Shown piece by piece: positions 16,422 to 23,844 of a DNA stretch of 44,694 nt. Position numbers and translations under genes: made by a program. Under the pieces are notes generated by a model. The model saw only the letters and a list, made by a program, of their open reading frames with translations, was not told where the DNA came from and made no database searches. The DNA lies in the NCBI GenBank assembly GCA_945949875.1, contig CAMFGH010000011.1, positions 1-44,694 on the forward strand. The letters are read 5' to 3'. The stretch comes from an uncultured bacterium (GTDB lineage Bacteria; Bacillota; Clostridia; Lachnospirales; Lachnospiraceae). The number at the start of each line of letters is the position of its first letter. Position 1 is the stretch's first letter.

Positions 16422-16455
16422 AAAAAGACATTGTAATTTTAGCACAATGTCTTTT
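16422..16455 (-). terminator. Terminator after topA
   Basis: A perfect 12-bp stem, aaaagacattgt/acaatgtctttt (16423-16434 and 16444-16455), encloses a 9-base loop. On the minus strand it is followed by a T-run. It lies 25 bases beyond the topA stop and should separate topA from codY transcription. Confidence 0.85.
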
Positions 16456-16479
16456 CAAAATCAACAAATGAGTGAGTAT

Positions 16480-18549
16480 TTATTTTTCCACATTATCTGT
16501 CACAAAACCACAGTCCTCTGAGGAGCAGACCAGTTTATTCCCTTTTTCCAACATAATGCTTCCGCATTTCTCGCAGCGTTTCCGGGACGGTTTCTGCCAT
16601 ACCATGAAATCACACTCCGGATTATCTACGCATCCGTAATATCTTCTGCCCTTTTTCGTCTTACGAATCACGATGTCTTTTCCACACTTTGGACAATTTA
16701 CACCGATCTTTTCCAGATATGGTTTGGTATTCCGGCATTCCGGGAAACCGGGACATGCCAGGAATCTTCCGTGTGGTCCATACTTAATCACCATCTGGCG
16801 TCCGCATACATCACAGACCTCATCCGATACTTCATCCCGTATCTCAACTTCTTCCAATTCTTTTTCTGCTGCTTTTACTGCTTCGTCCAGATCCGGATAG
16901 AAGTTCTCTACCACAGTCTTCCAGTTCACATTTCCAAGTTCCACTCCATCCAGCAGAGCTTCCAGATTTGCTGTAAAGTTTACATCCACAATAGTTGGAA
17001 ATGCCTCTTTCATCATCTGGTTGACCACTTCGCCAAGCTCTGTCACATAAAGATTTTTATTCTCTTTTGCCACATATCTTCTGCCCATGATCGTGGTAAT
17101 GGTAGGAGCATAGGTACTTGGTCTTCCGATTCCAAGTTCTTCTAGGGCTCTTACCAGAGAGGCCTCTGTATAGTGTGCCGGAGGTTGTGTAAAGTGCTGT
17201 TTGCTATCAAAATTTTCAAGAGAAAGAACGGTATCCCGATCCAGCTGTCTTGCCAGGATCTGGTTATCTTCCTTTTCTTCTTCCTCTGTATAAACGCTCA
17301 AAAAGCCATCGAATTTTAATTTGCTGGCTGCTACGGTAAACCGTTCCCCTGCTCCGTCGATTTTCACAGAAGTGGTTTCATAAATAGCCGGATTCATTCT
17401 GCTTGCCACAAAACGTTTCCAGATAAGCTGATACAAGCGGAACTGGTCTCTGGATAGAGAATCCTTGATCGCAATTGGAATCCGGTTGATATCGGTTGGA
17501 CGAATGGCTTCATGGGCATCCTGAATCTTCTGTCCATTTTTCTGCACTGTCTGTGCTTCTGCCGCATATGCAGATCCGTGCTTTTGTTCGATGTACTCTT
17601 TCGCTGCCTTTTCTGCTTCCACAGAAACTCTTGTAGAATCAGTACGCAGGTAGGTAATAATACCCACTGTGCCGATTCCTTTGATATCCACACCTTCATA
17701 CAGCTGTTGTGCCAGACGCATGGTCTTCTGGGTAGAGAAGTTCAACGCTTTGCTGGCCTCCTGCTGCAACGTAGAAGTGGTAAATGGAAGGGGTGCTTTT
17801 TTGATTCGTTCTCCCTTTTTGCAATCCGTAATCCGGAAAGAAGCATCCTCCAGTTTTTTCAGAAGTTCCTTTAACTGTGTTTCATTCTCAATCGTTACCT
17901 TTTTATCTCCATGGCCATAATATTTTGCCACAAGAGGCTTTTTCTCACCGGGAATTTTGAATAAGGCATCCAGTGTCCAGTACTCTTCCGGAATGAATGC
18001 ACTGATTTCGTCCTCCCTGTCACATATGATTCGAAGGGCCACCGACTGTACTCGTCCGGCACTTAATCCCCTTTTTACTTTTGCCCAGAGGAGCGGTGAA
18101 ATACGATACCCCACCATACGGTCAAGTACACGTCTTGCCTGCTGGGCATCCACCAGATCCATATTGATTTCCCGGGGATTTTTTAAGGATTCTTTTACTG
18201 CATTTTTTGTAATCTCATTAAAGGTAATACGATAAACCTTTTTATTTTCCAGTTTAAGCGCATGGTACAAATGCCAGGAAATTGCCTCCCCTTCACGGTC
18301 AGGGTCTGTCGCAAGATATATTTTCTCTGCTTTTTTTACTTCTTTTCGGAGATTTGCAAGAATATCACCTTTTCCCCTGATGGTGATATATTTGGGCTCA
18401 TAATCATGCTCTACGTCAATACCAAGCTGGCTCTTTGGCAGATCCCGGACATGTCCATTGCTGGCAGCCACTTCATAATTGGGGCCCAGAAATTTTTTGA
18501 TTGTTTTTACTTTCGCAGGTGATTCCACGATTACTAAATACTTCGCCAT
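16480..18549 (-). CDS. topA: DNA topoisomerase I (type IA)
   Basis: TopA relaxes negative supercoils behind RNA polymerase. The 689-residue protein begins with the TOPRIM domain (LVIVESPAKVKTIKKFLG; acidic motif DPDREGEAISWH). The active-site tyrosine is in the motif GIITYLRTDSTRVS near residue 300. The C-terminus has three CxxC...C zinc ribbons: CDVCGRQMV...CPGFPEC, CPKCGKDIV...CVDNPEC and CEKCGSIML...CSSEDC. Length and order match Firmicute TopA. The start is the ATG at 18549. dprA lies upstream with a 182-base gap that carries a degenerate 24-bp repeat array. The gap to codY carries a strong terminator. Confidence 0.96.
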   Translation of the reverse strand: MAKYLVIVESPAKVKTIKKFLGPNYEVAASNGHVRDLPKSQLGIDVEHDYEPKYITIRGKGDILANLRKEVKKAEKIYLATDPDREGEAISWHLYHALKLENKKVYRITFNEITKNAVKESLKNPREINMDLVDAQQARRVLDRMVGYRISPLLWAKVKRGLSAGRVQSVALRIICDREDEISAFIPEEYWTLDALFKIPGEKKPLVAKYYGHGDKKVTIENETQLKELLKKLEDASFRITDCKKGERIKKAPLPFTTSTLQQEASKALNFSTQKTMRLAQQLYEGVDIKGIGTVGIITYLRTDSTRVSVEAEKAAKEYIEQKHGSAYAAEAQTVQKNGQKIQDAHEAIRPTDINRIPIAIKDSLSRDQFRLYQLIWKRFVASRMNPAIYETTSVKIDGAGERFTVAASKLKFDGFLSVYTEEEEKEDNQILARQLDRDTVLSLENFDSKQHFTQPPAHYTEASLVRALEELGIGRPSTYAPTITTIMGRRYVAKENKNLYVTELGEVVNQMMKEAFPTIVDVNFTANLEALLDGVELGNVNWKTVVENFYPDLDEAVKAAEKELEEVEIRDEVSDEVCDVCGRQMVIKYGPHGRFLACPGFPECRNTKPYLEKIGVNCPKCGKDIVIRKTKKGRRYYGCVDNPECDFMVWQKPSRKRCEKCGSIMLEKGNKLVCSSEDCGFVTDNVEK

Positions 18550-18577
18550 GTAACCCTATTTCCTCTTTTACCGTTAT

Positions 18578-18673
18578 TTTCAGGTATCACTATACCGTCG
18601 CTTTCTGATATTGCTCTATTATGGATTCCTGATATCGTTCTATCATTGTTTTCAAATATCACTCTATCGTTGC
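18578..18673. repeat. Four degenerate 24-bp tandem units between dprA and topA
   Basis: Four units with an exact 24-base period occupy 18578-18601, 18602-18625, 18626-18649 and 18650-18673, with a decayed fifth after them. The plus-strand consensus is roughly tttcwgatatcrctctatcgttg. One minus-strand frame is open through all units and reads an 8-residue repeat of the type (D/N)R-x-I-S-E-N-x. No start with a ribosome site is seen, so a gene is not claimed. Confidence 0.75.
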
Positions 18674-18731
18674 TTCAAAATATAATCGTCACCAAATATA
18701 CACTATATTTTTTTCAGATGCAAGAAATTTT

Positions 18732-19997
18732 TCATTTTTTTCGAAACATCCCTATTTCCAGTTGCTCTGCAACCCCTTTAATACATAGACCTGTCAAAAG
18801 CTCCATAGTTTCTCGAATGTTTCCTTCCAAACCACATTTTTCCATGTTTTTCACCTGCTCTTTGAAATCATGATGGATATCCTCCAGACTTCTCGGACAG
18901 ATATCCAGAGCATCATAAAGAACCTCTTCTGTCCGGGACAGTCCGGCTTTTTTCATCCTTTCCCGGCTTTTATCCATTTCTTCCTTTACAGATGCTCTTT
19001 CCATTATAGATGTTTCGTTCCTTAATGATGTTTCGTTCCTTGATGATGTTTCGTTCCTTGATGATGTTTCGTTCCTTGATGATGTTTCGTTCCTTGCTGA
19101 TGTCGTGCTTCTTTTGGGTATTTCTTCATAATATAATACCTCCAGGATATCTTCCGGAGACAGCGCTGCACCGGCCCCCTGCTTCATCAGCCTGAGGCAG
19201 CCTCTGCTCAGGGCATCTGTTATCCTTCCGGGGATCACATAAACTTCTTTTCCCTGTTCCAGGGCCATATCCACTGTGATAAAGGTACCGCTTTTCTCTT
19301 TTGCTTCTATCACCAGAACCAGATCAGCAAGTCCACTGATGATTCGGTTGCGGGGCGGAAAAAGCTGAGGCTTTGGCATAGTTCCCGGATGATATTCCGA
19401 TATAATGCCACCCTGGTCCAGCAGCCTTTCATAAAGGCCCATGTTGCTTTTGGGATAACAGATATCTACTCCACATCCCAGTACCGCAAAGCTTTTCCCA
19501 TCTACGTGTAAAGCAGCTTCCTGACTGATACCATCGATCCCCATTGCCATGCCACTGATAATCTGTATGCCCTTTTCTCCCAGTTTAGAACCAAACCAGG
19601 CGGCAACCTGCCTTCCGTATTCGGAACACATTCTTGCACCGATGATGGCAACTGCCGGGCAGTTATTTTCCGGAAGTTTCCCCTTGTAATACAAAACTGC
19701 CGGGGCATCTGCCAGATAAGACAGCCTCTCCGGATAATCCTTCATTCCATAGCCTGTAAAATGTATCTTCTGCTTCTTTAAGCTTTCATATTCTGCCAAT
19801 ATATCCCATGTATCTTTGGTGTGCATAATATTCTCTGCTGTTTTTTTATCTGCATAAGCAGAAAGCTGTTTCATAGATGCCATATATATTTCCTCGGCAT
19901 TTCCCATCCTGGCATACAATTCTCTTCCCTTTTTTCCATTCATTCCAGGGACGTTATAAAACCAGTATGCATACGCTTTTTCTTCATTCTCCTGCAT
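18732..19997 (-). CDS. dprA: DNA processing protein DprA (Smf)
   Basis: DprA loads RecA on incoming single-stranded DNA during transformation. The 421-residue product has the helical N-domain and then the Rossmann-like core with family motifs: AIIGARMCSEYGRQVAAWFG, ISGMAMGIDGISQEAALHVD, FPPRNRIISGLADLVLVIEA and KSGTFITVDMALEQGKEVYV. A C-terminal winged-helix-like region follows (LSRTEEVLYDALDICPRSLE). Between core and C-domain lie five copies of a six-residue repeat RNETS(S/L) at about residues 301-330, encoded by an 18-bp DNA repeat. The ATG at 19997 lies inside the end of comM, overlapping by 14 bases, with AGGAG upstream; a longer reading to 20093 is rejected. Co-occurrence with comM suggests competence-type DNA uptake. 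Confidence 0.93.
   Translation of the reverse strand: MQENEEKAYAYWFYNVPGMNGKKGRELYARMGNAEEIYMASMKQLSAYADKKTAENIMHTKDTWDILAEYESLKKQKIHFTGYGMKDYPERLSYLADAPAVLYYKGKLPENNCPAVAIIGARMCSEYGRQVAAWFGSKLGEKGIQIISGMAMGIDGISQEAALHVDGKSFAVLGCGVDICYPKSNMGLYERLLDQGGIISEYHPGTMPKPQLFPPRNRIISGLADLVLVIEAKEKSGTFITVDMALEQGKEVYVIPGRITDALSRGCLRLMKQGAGAALSPEDILEVLYYEEIPKRSTTSARNETSSRNETSSRNETSSRNETSLRNETSIMERASVKEEMDKSRERMKKAGLSRTEEVLYDALDICPRSLEDIHHDFKEQVKNMEKCGLEGNIRETMELLTGLCIKGVAEQLEIGMFRKK
19009..19098. repeat. 18-bp tandem repeat x5 inside dprA
   Basis: Five head-to-tail units of gatgtttcgttccttgat lie at 19009, 19027, 19045, 19063 and 19081. They differ by one base only in the first and last unit. The period is a multiple of three, so a change of copy number keeps the dprA frame. 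The encoded linker repeat is RNETSS. Confidence 0.95.
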
Positions 19998-21534
19998 AGA
20001 AGCCCATCTCCTTTCTTCCCGGTGCCTTTCGATAGCACACTGCTTCTGCCAGATGACGGGGCAGTATTTTTTCACTTTGATCCAGGTCTGCAATGGTTCT
20101 GGCCACCTTCAGCATCTTATAATAGGCTCTGGCGCTTAAATCTGCAGTTTTACATATTTTTTCAAGCAGCTTTTTCCCTTCGGAATCCAGTTCGCAGAAT
20201 TGCCTGATCTGAGGAATTCTCATTTCGGAATTAAAGGACAGATCCGTTCCCTGAAACCGCTTCTCCTGAATCTCCCGGGCTTTTAGGATTCTGTCGGCCA
20301 TATCCTGACTACTCTCCCCCAGCTCGCCTTTTTCCAGTTTCGCAACATTCATTTTTTTGACCGTTGCGACCAAATCCATCCGGTCTAAGATCGGCCCGGA
20401 AATTCTCCCCTGATATCGTGCAATCTGTGGAGCAGTGCAGCTGCAAAGGTTGGGATCCGGATAGTATCCACAGGGACAGGGATTCATCGCCGCCACAACG
20501 AGAAAATCTGCCGGATAGGTCACGGTTCCGTTTTGTCTTGCTATCTGTACTTTTTTATCTTCCAGAGGCTGCCGCAGAATCTCAATGGTATCTCTCTTAA
20601 ATTCTGTCAATTCATCCAAAAACATAACACCTCTGTGGGCCCGGCTGATCACTCCCGGTCTGGGAACACTTCCTCCTCCGGCAAGGGCGGAGGGCGTGAT
20701 GGTATGATGAGGTGCCAGAAATGGTCTTTCAGTGATGAGTGACTGGCCTTTTTTCAATAGTCCCGCCACACTGTAAATCGCAGAAACTTCCAGGCTTTCT
20801 TTCCTGTTCATGGGTGGCATAATGGTGGGCATTCTCCGTGCAATCATGGTCTTTCCACTGCCCGGCGGTCCTACCATGAGCAGATGATGAAAACCCGCTG
20901 CTGAAATTTCTGCTGCCCGACGTACCATTTCCTGCCCCTGTACTTCCCGAAAATCATCCTGTCGTTTTCTGGGCACAAACAAGTCGTCCATATCAATTTT
21001 CTCTGGAGAAAGACTGGAATTATCCGGATTTTTCAGGAAATCTACCACTTCCAGGATATGTTCTGCCCCATATACCTCCATACCTTCCACCACTGCACCT
21101 TCTGCCACATTATCTTTTGGCACCATACACTTGCGTATTCCTCTTTTTTTCATCTCAAGCACCATGGGAAGCACACCGGGAACCGACCTAAGCTCTCCTC
21201 CCAATCCCATTTCACCCACAAAAAAGAACTCGTCCACAAGAGGCTCCTTCAAACAGCCAAGTGATTTCAAAATTCCTATCGCAATGGGGAGATCGTAAGC
21301 GGTTCCTTCTTTGCGTATGTCTGCCGGTGAAATGTTTACTGTTATTTTCACAGCCGGCAGAGGGTATCCTGCATTTTTCAAAGAAACCTTTACCCGTTCC
21401 TTCGCTTCCCTTACTTCACTGCCCAGAAAGCCGACCATCTCAAATCCAGGCAAGCCATTCGAAATATCTACTTCTACCTGCACCGGATAACAATAAATCC
21501 CCCGGAGTCCTCCGGATAAAACTTTACTAACCAT
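19984..21534 (-). CDS. comM: YifB/ComM family Mg-chelatase-like AAA+ ATPase
   Basis: ComM (YifB) is a hexameric helicase that promotes branch migration during transformation. The 516-residue protein starts MVSKVLSGGLRGIYCYPVQV, the family N-terminus of the Lon-like domain. It has Walker A (MVGPPGSGKTMIARRMP), Walker B-type FLDELTEFKRDTIEILRQPL, the Cys motif MNPCPCGYYPDPNLCSC, and the C-terminal block DLSARAYYKMLKVARTIADL. The ATG at 21534 has GGAGG 4-5 bases upstream; a longer reading to 21585 is rejected. A near-consensus SigA promoter lies about 170-200 bases upstream. The stop overlaps the dprA start, so comM-dprA are translationally coupled. Confidence 0.93.
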   Translation of the reverse strand: MVSKVLSGGLRGIYCYPVQVEVDISNGLPGFEMVGFLGSEVREAKERVKVSLKNAGYPLPAVKITVNISPADIRKEGTAYDLPIAIGILKSLGCLKEPLVDEFFFVGEMGLGGELRSVPGVLPMVLEMKKRGIRKCMVPKDNVAEGAVVEGMEVYGAEHILEVVDFLKNPDNSSLSPEKIDMDDLFVPRKRQDDFREVQGQEMVRRAAEISAAGFHHLLMVGPPGSGKTMIARRMPTIMPPMNRKESLEVSAIYSVAGLLKKGQSLITERPFLAPHHTITPSALAGGGSVPRPGVISRAHRGVMFLDELTEFKRDTIEILRQPLEDKKVQIARQNGTVTYPADFLVVAAMNPCPCGYYPDPNLCSCTAPQIARYQGRISGPILDRMDLVATVKKMNVAKLEKGELGESSQDMADRILKAREIQEKRFQGTDLSFNSEMRIPQIRQFCELDSEGKKLLEKICKTADLSARAYYKMLKVARTIADLDQSEKILPRHLAEAVCYRKAPGRKEMGFYAGE

Positions 21535-21704
21535 AAAACCTCCAATCCACATGCAGGTTCTGTTTGAAGATTTAAGAGATAACATATGAGATCATAATAG
21601 AAAATCCTTTAGATATAGAATTATTTGATTTAATATTATTGGGAATATTAAATAAAATCGAAAAGAAATAGAAATATTGAGAAATCGAGAAATCGATTGA
21701 GCAT

Positions 21705-21733
21705 ATTATAGTCGCATTGCTTTTTCATTGCAA
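21705..21733 (-). promoter_or_regulatory. SigA-like promoter for comM-dprA(-topA)
   Basis: On the minus strand TTGCAA (21728-21733) and a perfect TATAAT (21705-21710) are separated by 17 bases. It is the only good match in the 414-base gap between pilT and comM. The remaining gap holds an A/T-rich leader of roughly 160 bases on the comM side and the pilT terminator on the other side. Confidence 0.65.
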
Positions 21734-21790
21734 TACTTTCTTCTATGAAGCTGAACTTTTTATGAATTTGCTTTTCAGTTTTAAAGGTAT

Positions 21791-21847
21791 AAAAAAGGGG
21801 ACTGATGCTCCATAGATGATTCATCTATTTTGCAACAAGCCCCTTTA
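21791..21847 (-). terminator. Two-tier hairpin terminator after pilT
   Basis: An outer stem aaaggggc.../...ccccttt encloses a perfect inner palindrome atagatga-t-tcatctat (21812-21828). On the minus strand a run of six T follows. It lies about 100 bases beyond the pilT stop and ends that unit before the comM promoter. Confidence 0.75.
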
Positions 21848-21948
21848 TTTCTATTCCCTTGTTACTATTTTATCTGCACATTTGACCGATTACCACTTTC
21901 TCCTTTGCTACTTCATCTTATACTTTTAATGCATGCAGCAAATATATT

Positions 21949-23004
21949 TTACTGCAGTTTCATACTCATAGTATCCGGTTCGGAAGCAAACTGAATTGCC
22001 ATTTCTTTCCCGATCACACCATCTGTATAAAGCTGCAAAATGGCTTCATCCATGGTTATCATTCCCTGTTTCCGGTTGGTCTGCATAACGGAAATCAGCT
22101 GATGCGATTTGCTCTCGCGAATCATATTTCTGACTGCATAATTGGCATGCAGTACTTCAAATGCTGCAACCCTTCCCTGTCCATCTGCTCTTGGAATCAG
22201 CTGCTGGGAAATAACAGCTTCCAATACATTGGCAAACTGTACCCGGATCTGCTGCTGCTGATGTGGCGGGAATACATCGATGATACGATCCACCGTGCTG
22301 GCAGCTCCAAGGGTATGTAAGGTGGACAGAACGAGATGACCGGTTTCAGCCGCTGTGATTGCCACACTGATGGTCTCAAAGTCTCGCATTTCTCCCACTA
22401 AGATTACATCAGGATCTTCACGAAGCGCCGCTCTTAAAGCATTTGCATAGGACTCCGTATCCAGTCCGATTTCTCTCTGGTTTACCATACTCTTGTCATG
22501 TCTGTGAAGGTATTCAATGGGGTCCTCCAATGTGATCACATGGGCTTCCCTATTTTTATTTATAGTATCGATCAAAGCAGCAAGGGTGGTGGATTTTCCG
22601 CTTCCGGTTGGTCCTGTGACCAGAATCAGTCCACGTTTTCTTGTGTAAAGATCTACCACCGATTCCGGAATCCCCAGTTCTTTTACATCCGGCACTCTGG
22701 TTCCAACCAGTCGAAGTGCCAGCGCAACCGTACCTCTCTGCTTAAATGCATTGACACGGAAACGTCCCAGCTCCGGAATAGAGAACGACATATCGTATTC
22801 GCCCCTCTCCTCAAATTTTTCCCGCTGAGTCTCATTCATGATTTCCAGAACTGCCTGCAGTGTATCTGCAGGAGCCATACGCGGATAATTCATGGCAATC
22901 AGTTTTCCATTCACTCTCATTTTCGGCGGTATACCAACGGTAATATGAACGTCGGATGCGCCTGCTTCTTTTGCTGTTCTTAACAATTCTTCTACTGTAA
23001 CCAT
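21949..23004 (-). CDS. pilT: Type IV pilus retraction ATPase PilT
   Basis: PilT is the hexameric motor that depolymerises type IV pili. The 351-residue protein has the PAS-like N-domain (ASDVHITVGIPPKMRVNGKL), Walker A GPTGSGKS at residues 131-138, the Asp box ITLEDPIEYLH, Walker B ILVGEMRD at about 201-208, the His box TAAETGHLVLSTLHT, and a C-terminal AIRE-like stretch (ANYAVRNMIRESKSHQLIS). Length is normal. Here it stands alone: no pilB, pilC or pilin gene is nearby. It follows sigK by 45 bases in the same direction, so it may be co-transcribed with it. A pili role is therefore by family, not by context. Confidence 0.93.
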   Translation of the reverse strand: MVTVEELLRTAKEAGASDVHITVGIPPKMRVNGKLIAMNYPRMAPADTLQAVLEIMNETQREKFEERGEYDMSFSIPELGRFRVNAFKQRGTVALALRLVGTRVPDVKELGIPESVVDLYTRKRGLILVTGPTGSGKSTTLAALIDTINKNREAHVITLEDPIEYLHRHDKSMVNQREIGLDTESYANALRAALREDPDVILVGEMRDFETISVAITAAETGHLVLSTLHTLGAASTVDRIIDVFPPHQQQQIRVQFANVLEAVISQQLIPRADGQGRVAAFEVLHANYAVRNMIRESKSHQLISVMQTNRKQGMITMDEAILQLYTDGVIGKEMAIQFASEPDTMSMKLQ

Positions 23005-23049
23005 AACCTGCCCTTTTCCCCTATGTAACTTATCAACTTTGTAACTTTT

Positions 23050-23685
23050 CTACTTTGCAAATTCTTTTCTCAATTTCTCCAGTGCTCTTTTTTCCATTCT
23101 GGATACATAGCTTCTGGATATCCCGAGTTTTTCTCCGATTTCACGTTGTGTGAACTCATATCCATTCCTCAATCCATAACGATATGCAATAATATCTCTT
23201 TCCCTTTCAGACAGGACTTTATAAAATATATCTCTAAGTTTTTGCACATCTTCTCTTATCTGCAGGCTTTCTACCACATCCAGCTGATCATATACCAGAA
23301 TATCCAAAAGCCTTACTTCATTTCCTTCTTTGTCTGTTCCAATCGGCTCATACAAAGACACTTCTCTGGAAAACTTTTTGCGGCTGCGAAACAGCATCAG
23401 CACTTCATTATCAATACACTTTGCTGCATAGGTAGCAAGTCTGCTTCCTTTGTCCGGCATATAGCTCTTGACTGCCTTGATCAGGCCGATCGTACCATAA
23501 GAAATGAGGTCCTCCATGTCCTCTGAAACATTCTGATATTTTTTCATCACATGAGCTACCAGACGCATGTTTCTTTCGACCAGTATATCTAAAGCTTCCT
23601 TCGACTCCCTCTCTGTTCCATTTCGATACAGATCAAGATAATGGATTTCTTCTTCCGATGACAAGGGCTGACTAAACGACTTCAA
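23050..23685 (-). CDS. sigK: Sporulation sigma factor SigK without pro-sequence (TTG start)
   Basis: SigK directs late mother-cell transcription during sporulation. The 211-residue protein has region 2 (ERNMRLVAHVMKKYQN, DLISYGTIGLIKAVKSY, ATYAAKCIDNEVLM) and region 4 with a C-terminal helix-turn-helix (FTQREIGEKLGISRSYVSRM). It begins (M)KSFSQPLSSEEEIHYL, equivalent to B. subtilis SigK after removal of its 20-residue inhibitory pro-sequence. No such extension is encoded upstream. The start is a TTG at 23685 with GGAGG 6 bases upstream. The gene is continuous, so no recombination element interrupts it here. A SigK-like promoter lies directly upstream. SigE is a less likely identity because the N-terminus matches SigK. 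Confidence 0.9.
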   Translation of the reverse strand: MKSFSQPLSSEEEIHYLDLYRNGTERESKEALDILVERNMRLVAHVMKKYQNVSEDMEDLISYGTIGLIKAVKSYMPDKGSRLATYAAKCIDNEVLMLFRSRKKFSREVSLYEPIGTDKEGNEVRLLDILVYDQLDVVESLQIREDVQKLRDIFYKVLSERERDIIAYRYGLRNGYEFTQREIGEKLGISRSYVSRMEKRALEKLRKEFAK

Positions 23686-23710
23686 AGAAAGCCTCCAAAA
23701 ACCATTTCTA

Positions 23711-23740
23711 TATCATATGATTTCAGGCTTTTCCAAAGTG
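23711..23740 (-). promoter_or_regulatory. Possible SigK/SigE-type promoter of sigK
   Basis: On the minus strand CATATGATA (23711-23719) fits the SigK -10 pattern CATAnnnTA exactly. A CACT (23737-23740) 17 bases upstream resembles the short -35 AC element. The predicted leader is about 20 bases and contains only the ribosome site. This would allow autoregulation. The motif is short, so chance is possible. Confidence 0.4.
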
Positions 23741-23844
23741 CCTTTCCACAAAAAACAGGAATGTTTTTTCTATCTTCTTCCCTGCATACAGATGTATTTA
23801 TTTTACCTTAGTCAATGGCCTTTTTCAATACAACTGTGGACACG

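Noticed and set aside
18578-18720. Small gene made of 8-residue repeats upstream of topA
   Set aside because: One frame is open, but there is no start codon with a ribosome site and no family match; kept as a repeat only.
19009-19098. CRISPR-like regular repeats
   Set aside because: The units are contiguous 18-mers without spacers and keep the dprA reading frame; they are a coding tandem repeat.
21949-23004. PilB or type II secretion assembly ATPase
   Set aside because: Length (351 residues) and the AIRE-like C-terminal stretch fit PilT; there is no long N-terminal domain or zinc motif typical of PilB.
23050-23685. SigE rather than SigK
   Set aside because: SigE and SigK are similar, but the QPLSSEEE N-terminus and the region after 2.4 match SigK, and no spoIIGA lies upstream.
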